Shown: one piece after another, positions 52,434 through 60,773 of the stretch
Numbering within the stretch: the first letter of the stretch is position 1
Layout of the letters: each line of letters opens with the position of its first letter
Source: Nereida sp. MMG025
GTDB lineage: Bacteria > Pseudomonadota > Alphaproteobacteria > Rhodobacterales > Rhodobacteraceae
Direction of reading: 5' to 3'
Length of the DNA: 64,000 nt
NCBI RefSeq assembly: GCF_021654165.1
Contig: NZ_JAKFZN010000003.1
Coordinates: 186,001-250,000 of the forward strand
Notes under the pieces: model-generated
Databases searched by the model: none
Told to the model about the DNA's origin: nothing
The model's input: the letters and a program-made list of their open reading frames with translations, nothing else
Made by a program: the position numbers and the translations under genes

Positions 52434-52886
52434 ATGCCTGAGGATCTTATTCCATCTCTGCAACCTGGCCAGATTCTGGCGCGCGGCGTGTGTCGTCACC
52501 TGCTGAGCCATGATTTTGTAACAGTCGAAGAACTGGTGCCAACGCGTGGCTTGCGTGTTGATGTGATGGCGCTTGGCCCCAAGGGTGAAATTTGGATCAT
52601 CGAATGCAAGTCCAGCCGCGCGGATTTTCAGGGCGATGCAAAATGGCAAGGTTATCTGGAGTGGTGTGACAGGTATTTCTGGGCCGTTGATGACGGGTTC
52701 CCGACGGATTTGTTGCCGCACGATACAGGCCTGATGATCGCCGATCGCTATGATGCGGAGATCGTTCGAATGGCGCCTGAGGCCAAGCTGGCACCGGCGC
52801 GGCGAAAGGTGATGGTCCAGAAATTTGCGCGCCATGCAGCGCGGCGTGCACAGCTGGCACGTGATCCCAATTGTGGTACGCATTGA
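52434..52886 (+). CDS. mmcB: MmcB family DNA repair protein
   Basis: The 150-residue protein matches MmcB (COG5321-type): LRVDVMALGPKGEIWIIECKSSRADF contains a restriction-endonuclease-like Asp ... Glu-x-Lys core, and DAKWQGYLEWCDRYFWAV follows. In Caulobacter MmcB is needed for mitomycin C resistance and is SOS-regulated; a LexA-like box lies just upstream. A putative endonuclease acting on DNA interstrand or bulky damage is inferred. It stands alone. The repeat element begins about 38 bp after the stop. Confidence 0.88.
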   Translation: MPEDLIPSLQPGQILARGVCRHLLSHDFVTVEELVPTRGLRVDVMALGPKGEIWIIECKSSRADFQGDAKWQGYLEWCDRYFWAVDDGFPTDLLPHDTGLMIADRYDAEIVRMAPEAKLAPARRKVMVQKFARHAARRAQLARDPNCGTH

Positions 52887-52923
52887 TAACGGTATTTACG
52901 CCCGCTGGCAGCGGTCGCGCCAC

Positions 52924-52975
52924 CCGGGGGTTTTGCACCCCCGGACCCCCGCAAGGTATTTGCGCAACAATGAAG
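52924..52975 (+). repeat. Hairpin plus TATTT...AACAATGAAG repeat after mmcB
   Basis: The stem CCGGGGGT/ACCCCCGG (52924-52943) is followed by GGTATTTGC and AACAATGAAG (52955-52975). The tail is nearly identical to the copy at 29120-29141 (one base shorter). It is part of the five-copy family. Confidence 0.75.
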
Positions 52976-53106
52976 CACTTGGGTATGATCTTGCCGGCAA
53001 GTGGAACATCAGCCAGAACAAGTCCGAGGATGACCGTGCAGGTGTCGCCGAAGGGCTTTTGGCGCAAGGGGATGCGGCGCTTTCGCGGTTGGGTCAGCGG
53101 CGCTGA
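52960..53106 (+). other. Possible small ORF or gene remnant overlapping the repeat
   Basis: A 48-codon frame (TTG 52960 to TGA 53106) reads LGYDLAGKWNISQNKSED and ends exactly at the convergent DUF6324 stop, the tight packing usual for real genes. Third-position G/C is about two-thirds. No good ribosome-binding site is present, and its start lies in the repeat tail, so it may be the remnant of a gene cut by the repeat, or chance. I do not recognise it. Confidence 0.25.
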
Positions 53107-53292
53107 TTACTTCAGCAGATCGGCGGCTTTGGCGGCGGCCATGATTTCTTCTGCGATTTCGGCAGCTTCTTCGGGCGTGAAGTCCATCGGGATTTCGATA
53201 CCTGTGGCTTCTACAAAAATGCGCACCATGCCTTGATCGGTCGGTCCGATTTGCAGGTTTGCTTCGATGTCGCTTTCGCTGTTGATGCCCAT
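53107..53292 (-). CDS. DUF6324 family small protein
   Basis: ATG 53292 with an upstream GAAGGA gives 61 residues: MGINSESDIEANLQIGPTDQ, then VRIFVEATGIEIPMDFTPEEAAEIAEE and a helical end. The pattern matches DUF6324, a conserved Rhodobacterales protein of unknown function. It is acidic and soluble, with no Cys. It is convergent with the possible small ORF. Confidence 0.78.
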   Translation of the reverse strand: MGINSESDIEANLQIGPTDQGMVRIFVEATGIEIPMDFTPEEAAEIAEEIMAAAKAADLLK

Positions 53293-53410
53293 TTGTGACC
53301 GTCCTTCGCCCATGTCTGTCCCGCGATGTAGCGTGGGTCTGTGTTTTTCGCAAGCGATGGGCAAATCGGGGCTTGCAAAAGCCAGAGGGCTTTCGTATTT
53401 CGCGGTCTAG

Positions 53411-53487
53411 GCCGCCTTAGCTCAGTTGGTTAGAGCGCTGGTTTGTGGTACCAGAGGTCGATGGTTCGAACCCATCAGGCGGTACCA
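53411..53487 (+). tRNA. tRNA-His (anticodon GTG)
   Basis: The acceptor GCCGCCT pairs with AGGCGGT (one G-T), and CCA is encoded. The anticodon arm CTGGT-TTGTGGT-ACCAG gives GTG. The discriminator is A73 rather than C73, so it cannot pair with a G at -1, matching the derived tRNA-His of many alphaproteobacteria. The D-arm (GCTC-AGTTGGTTA-GAGC) and T-arm are complete. Confidence 0.95.
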
Positions 53488-53500
53488 TTTTCATGGTCAT

Positions 53501-53797
53501 CTATTCCAGTGGTATGCTTTGCGTCAAAGCCGATGTTGCGCGGTCATACACAAGAATTTCCCCGTTTTGCGTGACGATCAGCCAGTGATCGGCGGTTTGT
53601 GTAAAGGCCGTCGCCTGCACGCCACCCGGTAAACGCAAGGTTTCCGGCAAGATCATCGCCGGTTGGTTCAACCGCATGACCATCAGCCCCACGATCAACA
53701 GCACACCCCCTATCATTGTCGCGGTCAGCACGGTAACGAGAACGCGAAGAAACCGCAGGTTTGCGGGTTCAGCCATTTCTGGGGGATTGGGGTCCAT
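53501..53797 (-). CDS. DUF6476 family single-pass membrane protein
   Basis: The start ATG 53797 has AAGGA upstream, giving 98 residues: one transmembrane helix (residues about 13-38), then a beta-rich outer domain with LRLPGGVQATAFTQ. This fits DUF6476. The gene is divergent from the RluD-type gene and their start codons overlap (CATG). Function unknown. Confidence 0.72.
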   Translation of the reverse strand: MDPNPPEMAEPANLRFLRVLVTVLTATMIGGVLLIVGLMVMRLNQPAMILPETLRLPGGVQATAFTQTADHWLIVTQNGEILVYDRATSALTQSIPLE

Positions 53798-54815
53798 GTC
53801 GGTCCTTACGTTTGAGATTGCGGAAGATCCGCCTGCGCGTCTTGATAAGGCTTTGGCGCGTGATGTGCCAGTGCAAGCGTCGCTGTCGCGCTCGCGGCTT
53901 GGCAAGTTGATTGAAGCGGGTGCTGTGGCCATTGATGGGGCGGTCGTGACCGACCAGAAGGCCAAGGTGGCGGCGGGTGCTGTGGTGCTCGTAACACTGC
54001 CAGAGGCCTCTGAAAGCCATATGTTGGCGGAAGATATCGCGCTGGATGTCGTCTATGAGGACGACGACCTGATTGTGGTGAACAAGCCTGTGGGCATGGT
54101 GGTGCACCCCGCCCCTGGCACGCCGTCGGGCACGCTTGTGAATGCCTTGATGCACCATTGCGGCGACAGCCTGTCAGGGGTGGGGGGCGAGAAACGCCCC
54201 GGTGTGGTGCACCGCATCGACAAGGATACCAGCGGTTTGCTGGTGGCGGCCAAGACAGATGCCGCCCATCACGGTCTGGCGGCCCAGTTTGAGGCGCATA
54301 CGGTCGAACGCTATTACCGCGCGTTGTGCTACGGTGTGCCTGACGGCAATGATCCACGGCTGCGCGGGATCAGGGGCGTGAGTTTTGAGCCCGGCAATAT
54401 CCTGAAGCTGCAAACGCATTTGGCCCGGCACAAACATGATCGCCAACGCCAAGCGGTCTTGTTTGACGGCGGGCGCCATGCGGTGACGCGGGCCCGACTG
54501 GTCGAGCGGTTTGGCCAGCCCGAGGTGATCGCGCTGATCGAATGCTGGCTGGAAACGGGCCGCACCCACCAGATCAGGGTGCATATGGCCCATGCGGGGC
54601 ATGGGTTGATTGGTGATCCGATCTATGGGGGCAAGCGCAAATTGCCCGCCAAGGCGCTGTCAGAGGGCGCGATTGCGGCTGTTCAGGGCTTTGACAGGCA
54701 GGCGCTTCATGCCGCGGTGTTGGGCTTTGAGCATCCTGTGAGCGGCGAGATGATGCGCTTTGAGGCGCCTTTGCCGCGCGATATGCTGGATTTGATCGAG
54801 GCTTTGCGCGGGTAG
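53796..54815 (+). CDS. RluA-family 23S rRNA pseudouridine synthase (RluD-like)
   Basis: ATG 53796 gives 339 residues; the frame is open from 53676. An S4 RNA-binding domain lies at about residues 15-65. The pseudouridine synthase domain has the catalytic motif HRIDKDTSGLLVAAK (about residue 140), with Asp as nucleophile, and later GRTHQIRVHMAH. It isomerises uridines in 23S rRNA, probably the helix 69 sites if it is RluD. It is followed by rpoH, the usual order. The start overlaps that of DUF6476. Confidence 0.9.
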   Translation: MSVLTFEIAEDPPARLDKALARDVPVQASLSRSRLGKLIEAGAVAIDGAVVTDQKAKVAAGAVVLVTLPEASESHMLAEDIALDVVYEDDDLIVVNKPVGMVVHPAPGTPSGTLVNALMHHCGDSLSGVGGEKRPGVVHRIDKDTSGLLVAAKTDAAHHGLAAQFEAHTVERYYRALCYGVPDGNDPRLRGIRGVSFEPGNILKLQTHLARHKHDRQRQAVLFDGGRHAVTRARLVERFGQPEVIALIECWLETGRTHQIRVHMAHAGHGLIGDPIYGGKRKLPAKALSEGAIAAVQGFDRQALHAAVLGFEHPVSGEMMRFEAPLPRDMLDLIEALRG

Positions 54816-54931
54816 CCGCCATCTGATCTGTGATTGAAACATAGGTCGCATGTGTGTGAGCGCACTGACATAGACCTTTCGGAAGTCACATCGGCATCCT
54901 AACTTCAGCTCAACGATTGAAGGGCGCGGCT

Positions 54932-54960
54932 CTTGTAAGGCGGCTTTTCAACACCCATAT
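54932..54960 (+). promoter_or_regulatory. Sigma-32-like promoter upstream of rpoH
   Basis: CTTGTA (54932-54937), 16 bp, then CCCATAT (54954-54960) resembles the heat-shock consensus CTTGAA ... CCCATNT, 58 bp before the rpoH ATG. This may let RpoH amplify itself. Confidence 0.45.
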
Positions 54961-55018
54961 CTATGTTAACGCGGTTTACATAAAGCCGTAAGACATCTCC
55001 AAAAAGGGGGCATCTCAC

Positions 55019-55915
55019 ATGAGTAACTACAAAAATCTACCAGCACCCACACCCGAAGGCGGGTTGAACCGCTATATGCAGGAAATTCGCAAGTTTCCGA
55101 TGCTGGAACCTGAAGAAGAATACATGTTGGCCAAACGCTATCTGGATCACGACGATACCGGTGCGGCCCATAAAATGGTGACATCGCACCTGCGATTGGC
55201 GGCCAAGATCGCCATGGGATACCGCGGCTACGGTCTGCCGCAAGCCGAGGTGATTTCGGAGGCGAATGTTGGATTGATGCAAGCCGTAAAGCGCTTTGAT
55301 CCTGAAAAAGGTTTCCGTCTGGCGACCTATGCGATGTGGTGGATCCGTGCCAGCATTCAGGAATATATCCTGCGCTCATGGAGCCTTGTGAAACTGGGCA
55401 CCACATCGGCCCAAAAGAAACTGTTTTTCAACCTGCGCAAGGCGAAGAATAAAATTGGTGCGCTGGAAGACGGCGATTTGCGCCCCGAACACGTGGAGCG
55501 GATTGCAACGGACCTGAATGTGTCCGAGCAAGAGGTCATCAATATGAACCGTCGCCTTGCAGGCGGTGACGCCAGCCTGAACGCGATGGTCGGCAGCGAT
55601 GGCGACAGCGCGATGCAGTGGCAGGACTGGCTGGAGGATGAAGACGCAACGCAGGCCGAGGACTACGCCGAAAAAGACGAGCTGGATGCGCGCCGCGAAA
55701 TGCTGGCCGCAGCGATGAGCGTTTTGAATGACCGTGAGAAAGATATTCTCACGCAGCGGCGCTTGGCGGACAAACCTGTTACCCTGGAAGAGCTGAGCGG
55801 ACAGTATGATGTGAGCCGTGAGCGTATCCGTCAGATCGAGGTGCGGGCGTTTGAAAAGCTGCAAGACCAGATGCGCAAGCTGGCTGCTGAGAAGGGCATG
55901 CTTGCAACGGCGTAA
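55019..55915 (+). CDS. rpoH: Heat-shock sigma factor RpoH
   Basis: The 298-residue protein has sigma regions 2 to 4 without region 1.1. The RpoH box reads KLGTTSAQKKLFFNLRK around residue 126, region 2 has YAMWWIRASIQEYIL, and region 4.2 has [18 protein letters not shown]. It directs polymerase to heat-shock genes such as groESL and dnaK. Start ATG 55019 is preceded by a GGGGG-containing Shine-Dalgarno-like stretch. It follows the RluD-type gene by 203 bp that hold a sigma-32-like promoter. Rhodobacterales often have two RpoH copies; only one is here. Confidence 0.95.
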   Translation: MSNYKNLPAPTPEGGLNRYMQEIRKFPMLEPEEEYMLAKRYLDHDDTGAAHKMVTSHLRLAAKIAMGYRGYGLPQAEVISEANVGLMQAVKRFDPEKGFRLATYAMWWIRASIQEYILRSWSLVKLGTTSAQKKLFFNLRKAKNKIGALEDGDLRPEHVERIATDLNVSEQEVINMNRRLAGGDASLNAMVGSDGDSAMQWQDWLEDEDATQAEDYAEKDELDARREMLAAAMSVLNDREKDILTQRRLADKPVTLEELSGQYDVSRERIRQIEVRAFEKLQDQMRKLAAEKGMLATA

Positions 55916-55941
55916 GCTGATCTGTCGTTTTGAATTTTTTG

Positions 55942-55986
55942 TCCCCGTCGGAGCCTCCGGCGGGGATATTTTTTGAACAAAAGAAG
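55942..55986 (+). terminator. rpoH terminator plus GGATATTT...AAGAAG repeat
   Basis: CCCCGtCGGAG/CTCCGgCGGGG-type arms (55942-55965) form an almost perfect stem, followed by ATATTTTTT, a good terminator. The tail GGATATTTTTTG ... CAAAAGAAG (55964-55986) is shared with the copy at 12483-12504. Confidence 0.78.
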
Positions 55987-56021
55987 ATTGGTGTATGTTC
56001 TCTTATTCGGGCGGGTTAACC

Positions 56022-56036
56022 TTAATGCAAAGTTAA
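56022..56036. promoter_or_regulatory. CtrA-type box TTAA-N7-TTAA before the Gfo/Idh gene
   Basis: TTAA-TGCAAAG-TTAA is an exact spacing match to the CtrA consensus, 12 bp before the start ATG at 56049, overlapping the ribosome-binding region. A TTAACC lies just before it at 56016. Second such site in the window. Confidence 0.45.
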
Positions 56037-56048
56037 GGGAGCTGTCGC

Positions 56049-57020
56049 ATGGATCATGTCAGGTGGGGGATTTTGGGGGCGTCTCGGTTCGCGCTTAGTG
56101 ATATGGGGCCCGCGCTTCATGCCGCAGACGGCGGAGATCTTGTTGCGGTGGCGTCGCGCTGTGGACAAAAGGCCCAAGCCTTCAAGACGATTAGCCCGCA
56201 TTTGGACCTGTTTGACAGTTATGAGGCGCTGGTCGGAAGTGACAGGGTTGATGCGATATACATTCCTTTGCCCAATGCGCTGCATGTTGAGTGGACCTTG
56301 AAGGCGCTTGAAGCGGGCAAACATGTGTTGTGTGAAAAGCCCATGGCGATGGCTGCGTCTGATTTTGATCGTTTGATCGCGGCGCGTGACAAAAGCGGTT
56401 TGCTTGCCGCGGAAGCCTATATGCCCGTGCATCATCCGCAATGGGCGCGTGTTCACGCTCTTTTGGCCCAAGGTCAGATCGGTAAGCTGATGCATATTGA
56501 GGCGCGGTTTACCTTTTTTAACGATGATAAGGGCGACATTCGCAATCAGGCCGCTTTGGGGGGCGGGGCTTTGCGTGATATTGGGGTCTATGTGATCGGG
56601 ACCGCGCGTTTTGCAACAGGGCTGGAGCCGACAGATATTGGCGCGCGCCTGCGGGTAGAGGACGGGTTTGATACTTTTGCCGATATGCAGGCACGATTTG
56701 GGGACGCGACCTATTCGGCTTATGTCAGCACGCGGATGTTGCGCGATCAGGGGATATTGTTTCATGGCACTGAAGGTGTGATCAGCCTGCAGGCGCCTTA
56801 CAACGGTGGCGTGCATAAAGAAGCGCAAATCGAGATTACCACAGCGTCGGGTGAACTGCGCATTGAACGCTTTCCGACAGTGCGGCAGTATGATCTGCAG
56901 GTTGCGGCGTTTAACCGTTGTGTTTTAACGAACGCCCCATTTGCCTGTCCGCTAGAGTTTTCACGCGGCACACAAGAGATGATTGATGCCGTTCTGCAGA
57001 CCGGTGAAAGGATTGATTAG
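56049..57020 (+). CDS. Gfo/Idh/MocA-family NAD(P)-dependent oxidoreductase
   Basis: The 323-residue protein has an N-terminal Rossmann domain (WGILGASRFA, about residue 6), the family's CEKPMAM motif (about residue 95), with the Lys of the active site, and a C-terminal beta-sheet domain (about 125-320). It oxidises or reduces a sugar or cyclitol with NAD(P). The DUF4389 gene follows with no gap. The substrate is not predictable by eye. Confidence 0.9.
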   Translation: MDHVRWGILGASRFALSDMGPALHAADGGDLVAVASRCGQKAQAFKTISPHLDLFDSYEALVGSDRVDAIYIPLPNALHVEWTLKALEAGKHVLCEKPMAMAASDFDRLIAARDKSGLLAAEAYMPVHHPQWARVHALLAQGQIGKLMHIEARFTFFNDDKGDIRNQAALGGGALRDIGVYVIGTARFATGLEPTDIGARLRVEDGFDTFADMQARFGDATYSAYVSTRMLRDQGILFHGTEGVISLQAPYNGGVHKEAQIEITTASGELRIERFPTVRQYDLQVAAFNRCVLTNAPFACPLEFSRGTQEMIDAVLQTGERID

Positions 57021-57311
57021 ATGGATGATGACGGATTTGAGCTGAACACCCCTGCCGAGGGCAAGGTGGAAGAAAACATGGGCATGCGGCTGATCTGGAT
57101 GGTTGTGATCTGGATCATGATCAACTTTGCCCAAACGATCCTTGGGTTTGTTACGATCGTTCAGTTTGTGATCATGTTGGTCAATGGCCGTGAGCCGAAC
57201 CCGCGTATTGCGGATTTCGGCACCGATCTGGGGATTTGGGTGGCCAAGGCTGCACGGTATATGACAGCCGCGTCAGAGGTGAAGCCCTGGCCCTGGACAG
57301 AGTTGGATTAG
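57021..57311 (+). CDS. DUF4389 small membrane protein
   Basis: The 96-residue protein starts directly after the oxidoreductase stop. It has one long or two short hydrophobic helices (residues about 22-55) and the segments NFAQTILGFVTIVQF and IWVAKAARYMTAAS characteristic of DUF4389, a family of unknown function. It is convergent with pepF. Confidence 0.82.
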   Translation: MDDDGFELNTPAEGKVEENMGMRLIWMVVIWIMINFAQTILGFVTIVQFVIMLVNGREPNPRIADFGTDLGIWVAKAARYMTAASEVKPWPWTELD

Positions 57312-57320
57312 CCCTGATCG

Positions 57321-59105
57321 CTATTCGGCTTCCAGCGCTTCCAACTCGTCGATCATACCGCTGATCATCGACAGGCCCTTGTCCCAAAAGGCAGGATCGG
57401 AGGCATCAAGACCGAAGGGGGCCAGCAATTCCTTGTGGTGTTTTGAGCCACCTGCGCGCAGCATGTCGAAGTATTTTTCCTGAAAATCCGCGTCGCCTTC
57501 TTCGTAGACGGCATAAAGCGCATTTACGAGACCATCGCCGAATGCATAGGCGTAGACGTAAAAGGGCGAGTGCACGAAGTGCGGGATGTAGGCCCAGAAT
57601 GTCTCGTAGCCCTCTTGAAATTCGAACACGGGGCCAAGGCTTTCGGCCTGAACGGACATCCAAAGCGCGTTGATGTCATCGGGTGTCAATTCGCCCTCGG
57701 CGCGGGCGGCGTGCAGCTTACATTCAAAGTCGTAAAAGGCGATCTGGCGGACAACCGTGTTGATCATATCCTCGACCTTGCCGGCCAGCATGGTTTTACG
57801 CTCTTCTTTGGTTTTCGCGCCGTCCAGCAATTTGCGGAAAGTCAGCATCTCCCCAAAGACGGAGGCTGTTTCGGCCAGTGTCAGCGGAGTTGAGGACAGC
57901 AATTCACCCTGCTGCGCGGCCAGCACTTGGTGCACGCCGTGGCCAAGCTCGTGTGCCAGTGTCATCACATCGCGCGGTTTGCCCAGATAGTTCAGCATGA
58001 CGTAAGGGTGGACCGTGGTGACGGTGGGGTGGGCAAATGCGCCGGGCGCCTTGCCTGGTTTGACGGCGGCGTCGATCCAGCCTTTGGTAAAAAACGGCTC
58101 GGCCAGATCGGCCATGCGCGGATCAAAGCTGGCATATGCATCCATCACGGTTTGCTGTGCTTCGTCCCAATGGACCAGCTTGGGGTCGTCTTGGGGCAGG
58201 GGCGCGTTGCGATCCCATGTCTGCATCTTGTCTAGCCCGAGCCATTTGGCCTTGAGCGCGTAGTAACGATGGCTCAGCTTGGGGTAGGCGGCGACAACTG
58301 CGTTGCGCAGGGCCTCAACCACCTCGGGCTCAACATGGTTGCTGAGGTGGCGGCCCGTTTGGGGCGTGGGCATGCCGCGCCATTTGTCTTCGATGGACTT
58401 TTCTTTGGCCAGCGTATTGTGGACGCGGGCAAAGGTGCGGATGTTTTTGTCAAACACCTCGGCCAGTGCGTGAGATGCGGCTTCGCGCTTGCTGCGGTCC
58501 TGGTCGGTCAGCAGGTTGAGCGTGCCTTCGATGTTGAGCGCTTCGCCGTCCACCTCAAATTCCAGCCCTGCAATGGTTTCATCAAACAGGCGGTTCCATG
58601 CGGCGGCGCCAACGGTGGATTGATCATGAAGAAACTTTTCCAGCTCGTCAGACAGCTGATAGGGCTTCATCGCGCGCATGCGGTCAAACACGGGTTTATA
58701 GCGGGCCAGATCTGCATTTTGCGTCAAAAGCTGTGAAAGATGCGCCTCGTCCAGACGATTGAATTCCAGCCCGTAAAATACCAGCGGTGTGGTGTAGTTG
58801 GTGATCGCATCTTGTGCATTCGACATGAATTGCGCGCGTTCGGAATCGGTGGTGTTTTGATAATATCGCAACCCCGCAAACGACATGATACGCCCTGCGA
58901 TCACATCAATCGCTTCATAGCGTTGCACGGCCTCCAGCATCTGGTCGGCGCTTAGATCGGCCATTTTGCCTTCGTAGTCGCTGGCAAAGCTGGCGCAGGC
59001 CTGTTCCAGCCACGCCATATCTTGTTTAAGCTTATCGCTGTCTTCACTCGCATAAAGATCGGTGAGGTCCCATTCGGGCAGGGTGCCAAGGTCTGTGTCG
59101 AGCAT
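57321..59105 (-). CDS. pepF: M3-family oligoendopeptidase F
   Basis: The 594-residue protein contains the zinc motif HELGHGVH (about residue 389) and the downstream Glu in LAETASVFGEM (about 412), both intact. The N-terminal helical domain is typical of PepF/M3 oligopeptidases. It cleaves short peptides in the cytoplasm, with no signal peptide seen. It is monocistronic, with DUF4389 convergent and the DNA ligase upstream on the same strand after 78 bp. Length matches the family. Confidence 0.93.
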   Translation of the reverse strand: MLDTDLGTLPEWDLTDLYASEDSDKLKQDMAWLEQACASFASDYEGKMADLSADQMLEAVQRYEAIDVIAGRIMSFAGLRYYQNTTDSERAQFMSNAQDAITNYTTPLVFYGLEFNRLDEAHLSQLLTQNADLARYKPVFDRMRAMKPYQLSDELEKFLHDQSTVGAAAWNRLFDETIAGLEFEVDGEALNIEGTLNLLTDQDRSKREAASHALAEVFDKNIRTFARVHNTLAKEKSIEDKWRGMPTPQTGRHLSNHVEPEVVEALRNAVVAAYPKLSHRYYALKAKWLGLDKMQTWDRNAPLPQDDPKLVHWDEAQQTVMDAYASFDPRMADLAEPFFTKGWIDAAVKPGKAPGAFAHPTVTTVHPYVMLNYLGKPRDVMTLAHELGHGVHQVLAAQQGELLSSTPLTLAETASVFGEMLTFRKLLDGAKTKEERKTMLAGKVEDMINTVVRQIAFYDFECKLHAARAEGELTPDDINALWMSVQAESLGPVFEFQEGYETFWAYIPHFVHSPFYVYAYAFGDGLVNALYAVYEEGDADFQEKYFDMLRAGGSKHHKELLAPFGLDASDPAFWDKGLSMISGMIDELEALEAE

Positions 59106-59183
59106 TGTGAATTCCTTTATCCGTTAGGCTTAACCTATGGGGGACATGCGGGGGTTGAAAGGGGCGAATGCCAGTATTTTGCT

Positions 59184-60773
59184 CTAGCCGTATTGGGCCA
59201 GCATCTGTTTGAGATCATCCAGTGTATTGGCCTCTTGCAGGGGTTTGTCATGACGCCAGCGCGACATGCGCGGAAAGCGCAGCGCCACGCCTGATTTGTG
59301 ACGCGGACTTTCTTGTATTCCCTCAAAGGCAATTTCAAAGACATGTTCCGGGGAGACTTGGCGCACAGGGCCAAATCGCTGAATGGTGTTCTTTTTGACC
59401 CAAGCTGTGATCTTGCGAAACTCGGCATCGGTGAGCCCTGAATAGGCTTTGGTAAAGGGCACCAGATCATTGCCGTTCCACACCGCAAATGTGTAGTCGG
59501 TAAACAGGTTTGCACGCCGCCCGTGACCTGCTTGGGCGTAAATCATCACGGCGTCAATGGTCAGCGGATCGACCTTCCATTTCCACCAATCGCCTTTTTT
59601 GCGTCCCGCCAGATAGGGGCTATCAAGCCGTTTAAGCATCAGCCCCTCGGCATGGTTTTCGCGGGAGACATCACGCAGCGATGCGGCATGATCCCACGAC
59701 GCAGGCGCGAGGTTTTCCGACAGCTTGATGGGGGCATCGGCAGGACAGGAAGCCACAATAGTTTCAAGGGCTTCGCGCCTGAACTTCAAGTCTTTTTCCC
59801 GAATGTCGATGCCGTCTAATTCCAAAAGATCATAGGCATGCAGGATGACCGGAGCCTCGGCCAAGAGTTTCTTTGGCACCGTCTTGCGGCCAAGCCGTTT
59901 CTGCAGGGCGTTAAAGGGCAAGGGCGCATCATCTTTCCATGCCAAAACCTCGCCGTCGATGACGGTGCCTTGGGGCATGAAATCGGCAAGTCGATGCAGT
60001 TCGGGGAACCGGTCTGTCATCAGGTCTTCGCCCCGCGACCAAAGATGAAACTGGCCTTCGCGCAGGATCATCTGGCCGCGAATTCCATCCCACTTATATT
60101 CAATATTCCAATGGGTTATGGCGCCAAGCTCATCCAAATTTTCCATCTGGTAAGCCAGATAAAACGGATAGGGCCGTGACAGATCGGCCATGGGATCATC
60201 CGTTAGGATCAGCGCCTCAAAACTGGTTGTTTCGGGCGTCCATTGCCCCATCAGTTTGTGGGTCAGCGCTGCTTCATCCTGATCGGTGGCACGGGCCAGG
60301 GCACGGGTCATCAGCTTGGTCGAGACACCGACCCTGAAACCGCCGGTGATCAGTTTGTTGAACAAGAACCGTTCCGTCGTGGAAAGCCTGTCCCACACGG
60401 CAAGAACGGTCTCTTTTTTCTCGCCCTCTTCCATGCTGCGAAGGGATTTAGTAACGTCGATCCAATGGGTTAGAGTTTGATCTTCATGCGATTTGGCAGG
60501 CGGCAAAACCAAGGCTATGGTTTCTGCCAGATCGCCCACGATCGGGTAACATTCCTCGAAAAGCCAAAGGGGAATACCTGCGACCTCGGCCGCCCATTCG
60601 CGCAGCAGCGTTGTGGTGACAGACCTTTTGGGGCGCCGCCCCGAAAACAAGGCGATGCACCACAATTTGTCCGTATCGGAGGCTGTCTGAAAATACGCTG
60701 TCAGCGCGGCCGTCTTGACGGTTGTTTTGGTGGTTTGGTCCATCGCGGTGAAAAGCGTTACAAAATCCTTCAT
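59184..60773 (-). CDS. ATP-dependent DNA ligase (cisplatin-response type)
   Basis: The 529-residue protein has an N-terminal helical domain, the nucleotidyltransferase motif EYKWDGIRGQ (about residue 226) with the AMP-accepting Lys, motif III VIDGEVLAWK, motif IV segment EGLMLKR, and a C-terminal OB fold. It belongs to the ligase group found beside an MBL exonuclease and Lhr helicase, thought to act in damage response. It overlaps the exonuclease gene (ATGA). No Lhr or phosphoesterase gene follows: pepF does. Activity is likely; the pathway is inferred. Confidence 0.9.
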   Translation of the reverse strand: MKDFVTLFTAMDQTTKTTVKTAALTAYFQTASDTDKLWCIALFSGRRPKRSVTTTLLREWAAEVAGIPLWLFEECYPIVGDLAETIALVLPPAKSHEDQTLTHWIDVTKSLRSMEEGEKKETVLAVWDRLSTTERFLFNKLITGGFRVGVSTKLMTRALARATDQDEAALTHKLMGQWTPETTSFEALILTDDPMADLSRPYPFYLAYQMENLDELGAITHWNIEYKWDGIRGQMILREGQFHLWSRGEDLMTDRFPELHRLADFMPQGTVIDGEVLAWKDDAPLPFNALQKRLGRKTVPKKLLAEAPVILHAYDLLELDGIDIREKDLKFRREALETIVASCPADAPIKLSENLAPASWDHAASLRDVSRENHAEGLMLKRLDSPYLAGRKKGDWWKWKVDPLTIDAVMIYAQAGHGRRANLFTDYTFAVWNGNDLVPFTKAYSGLTDAEFRKITAWVKKNTIQRFGPVRQVSPEHVFEIAFEGIQESPRHKSGVALRFPRMSRWRHDKPLQEANTLDDLKQMLAQYG

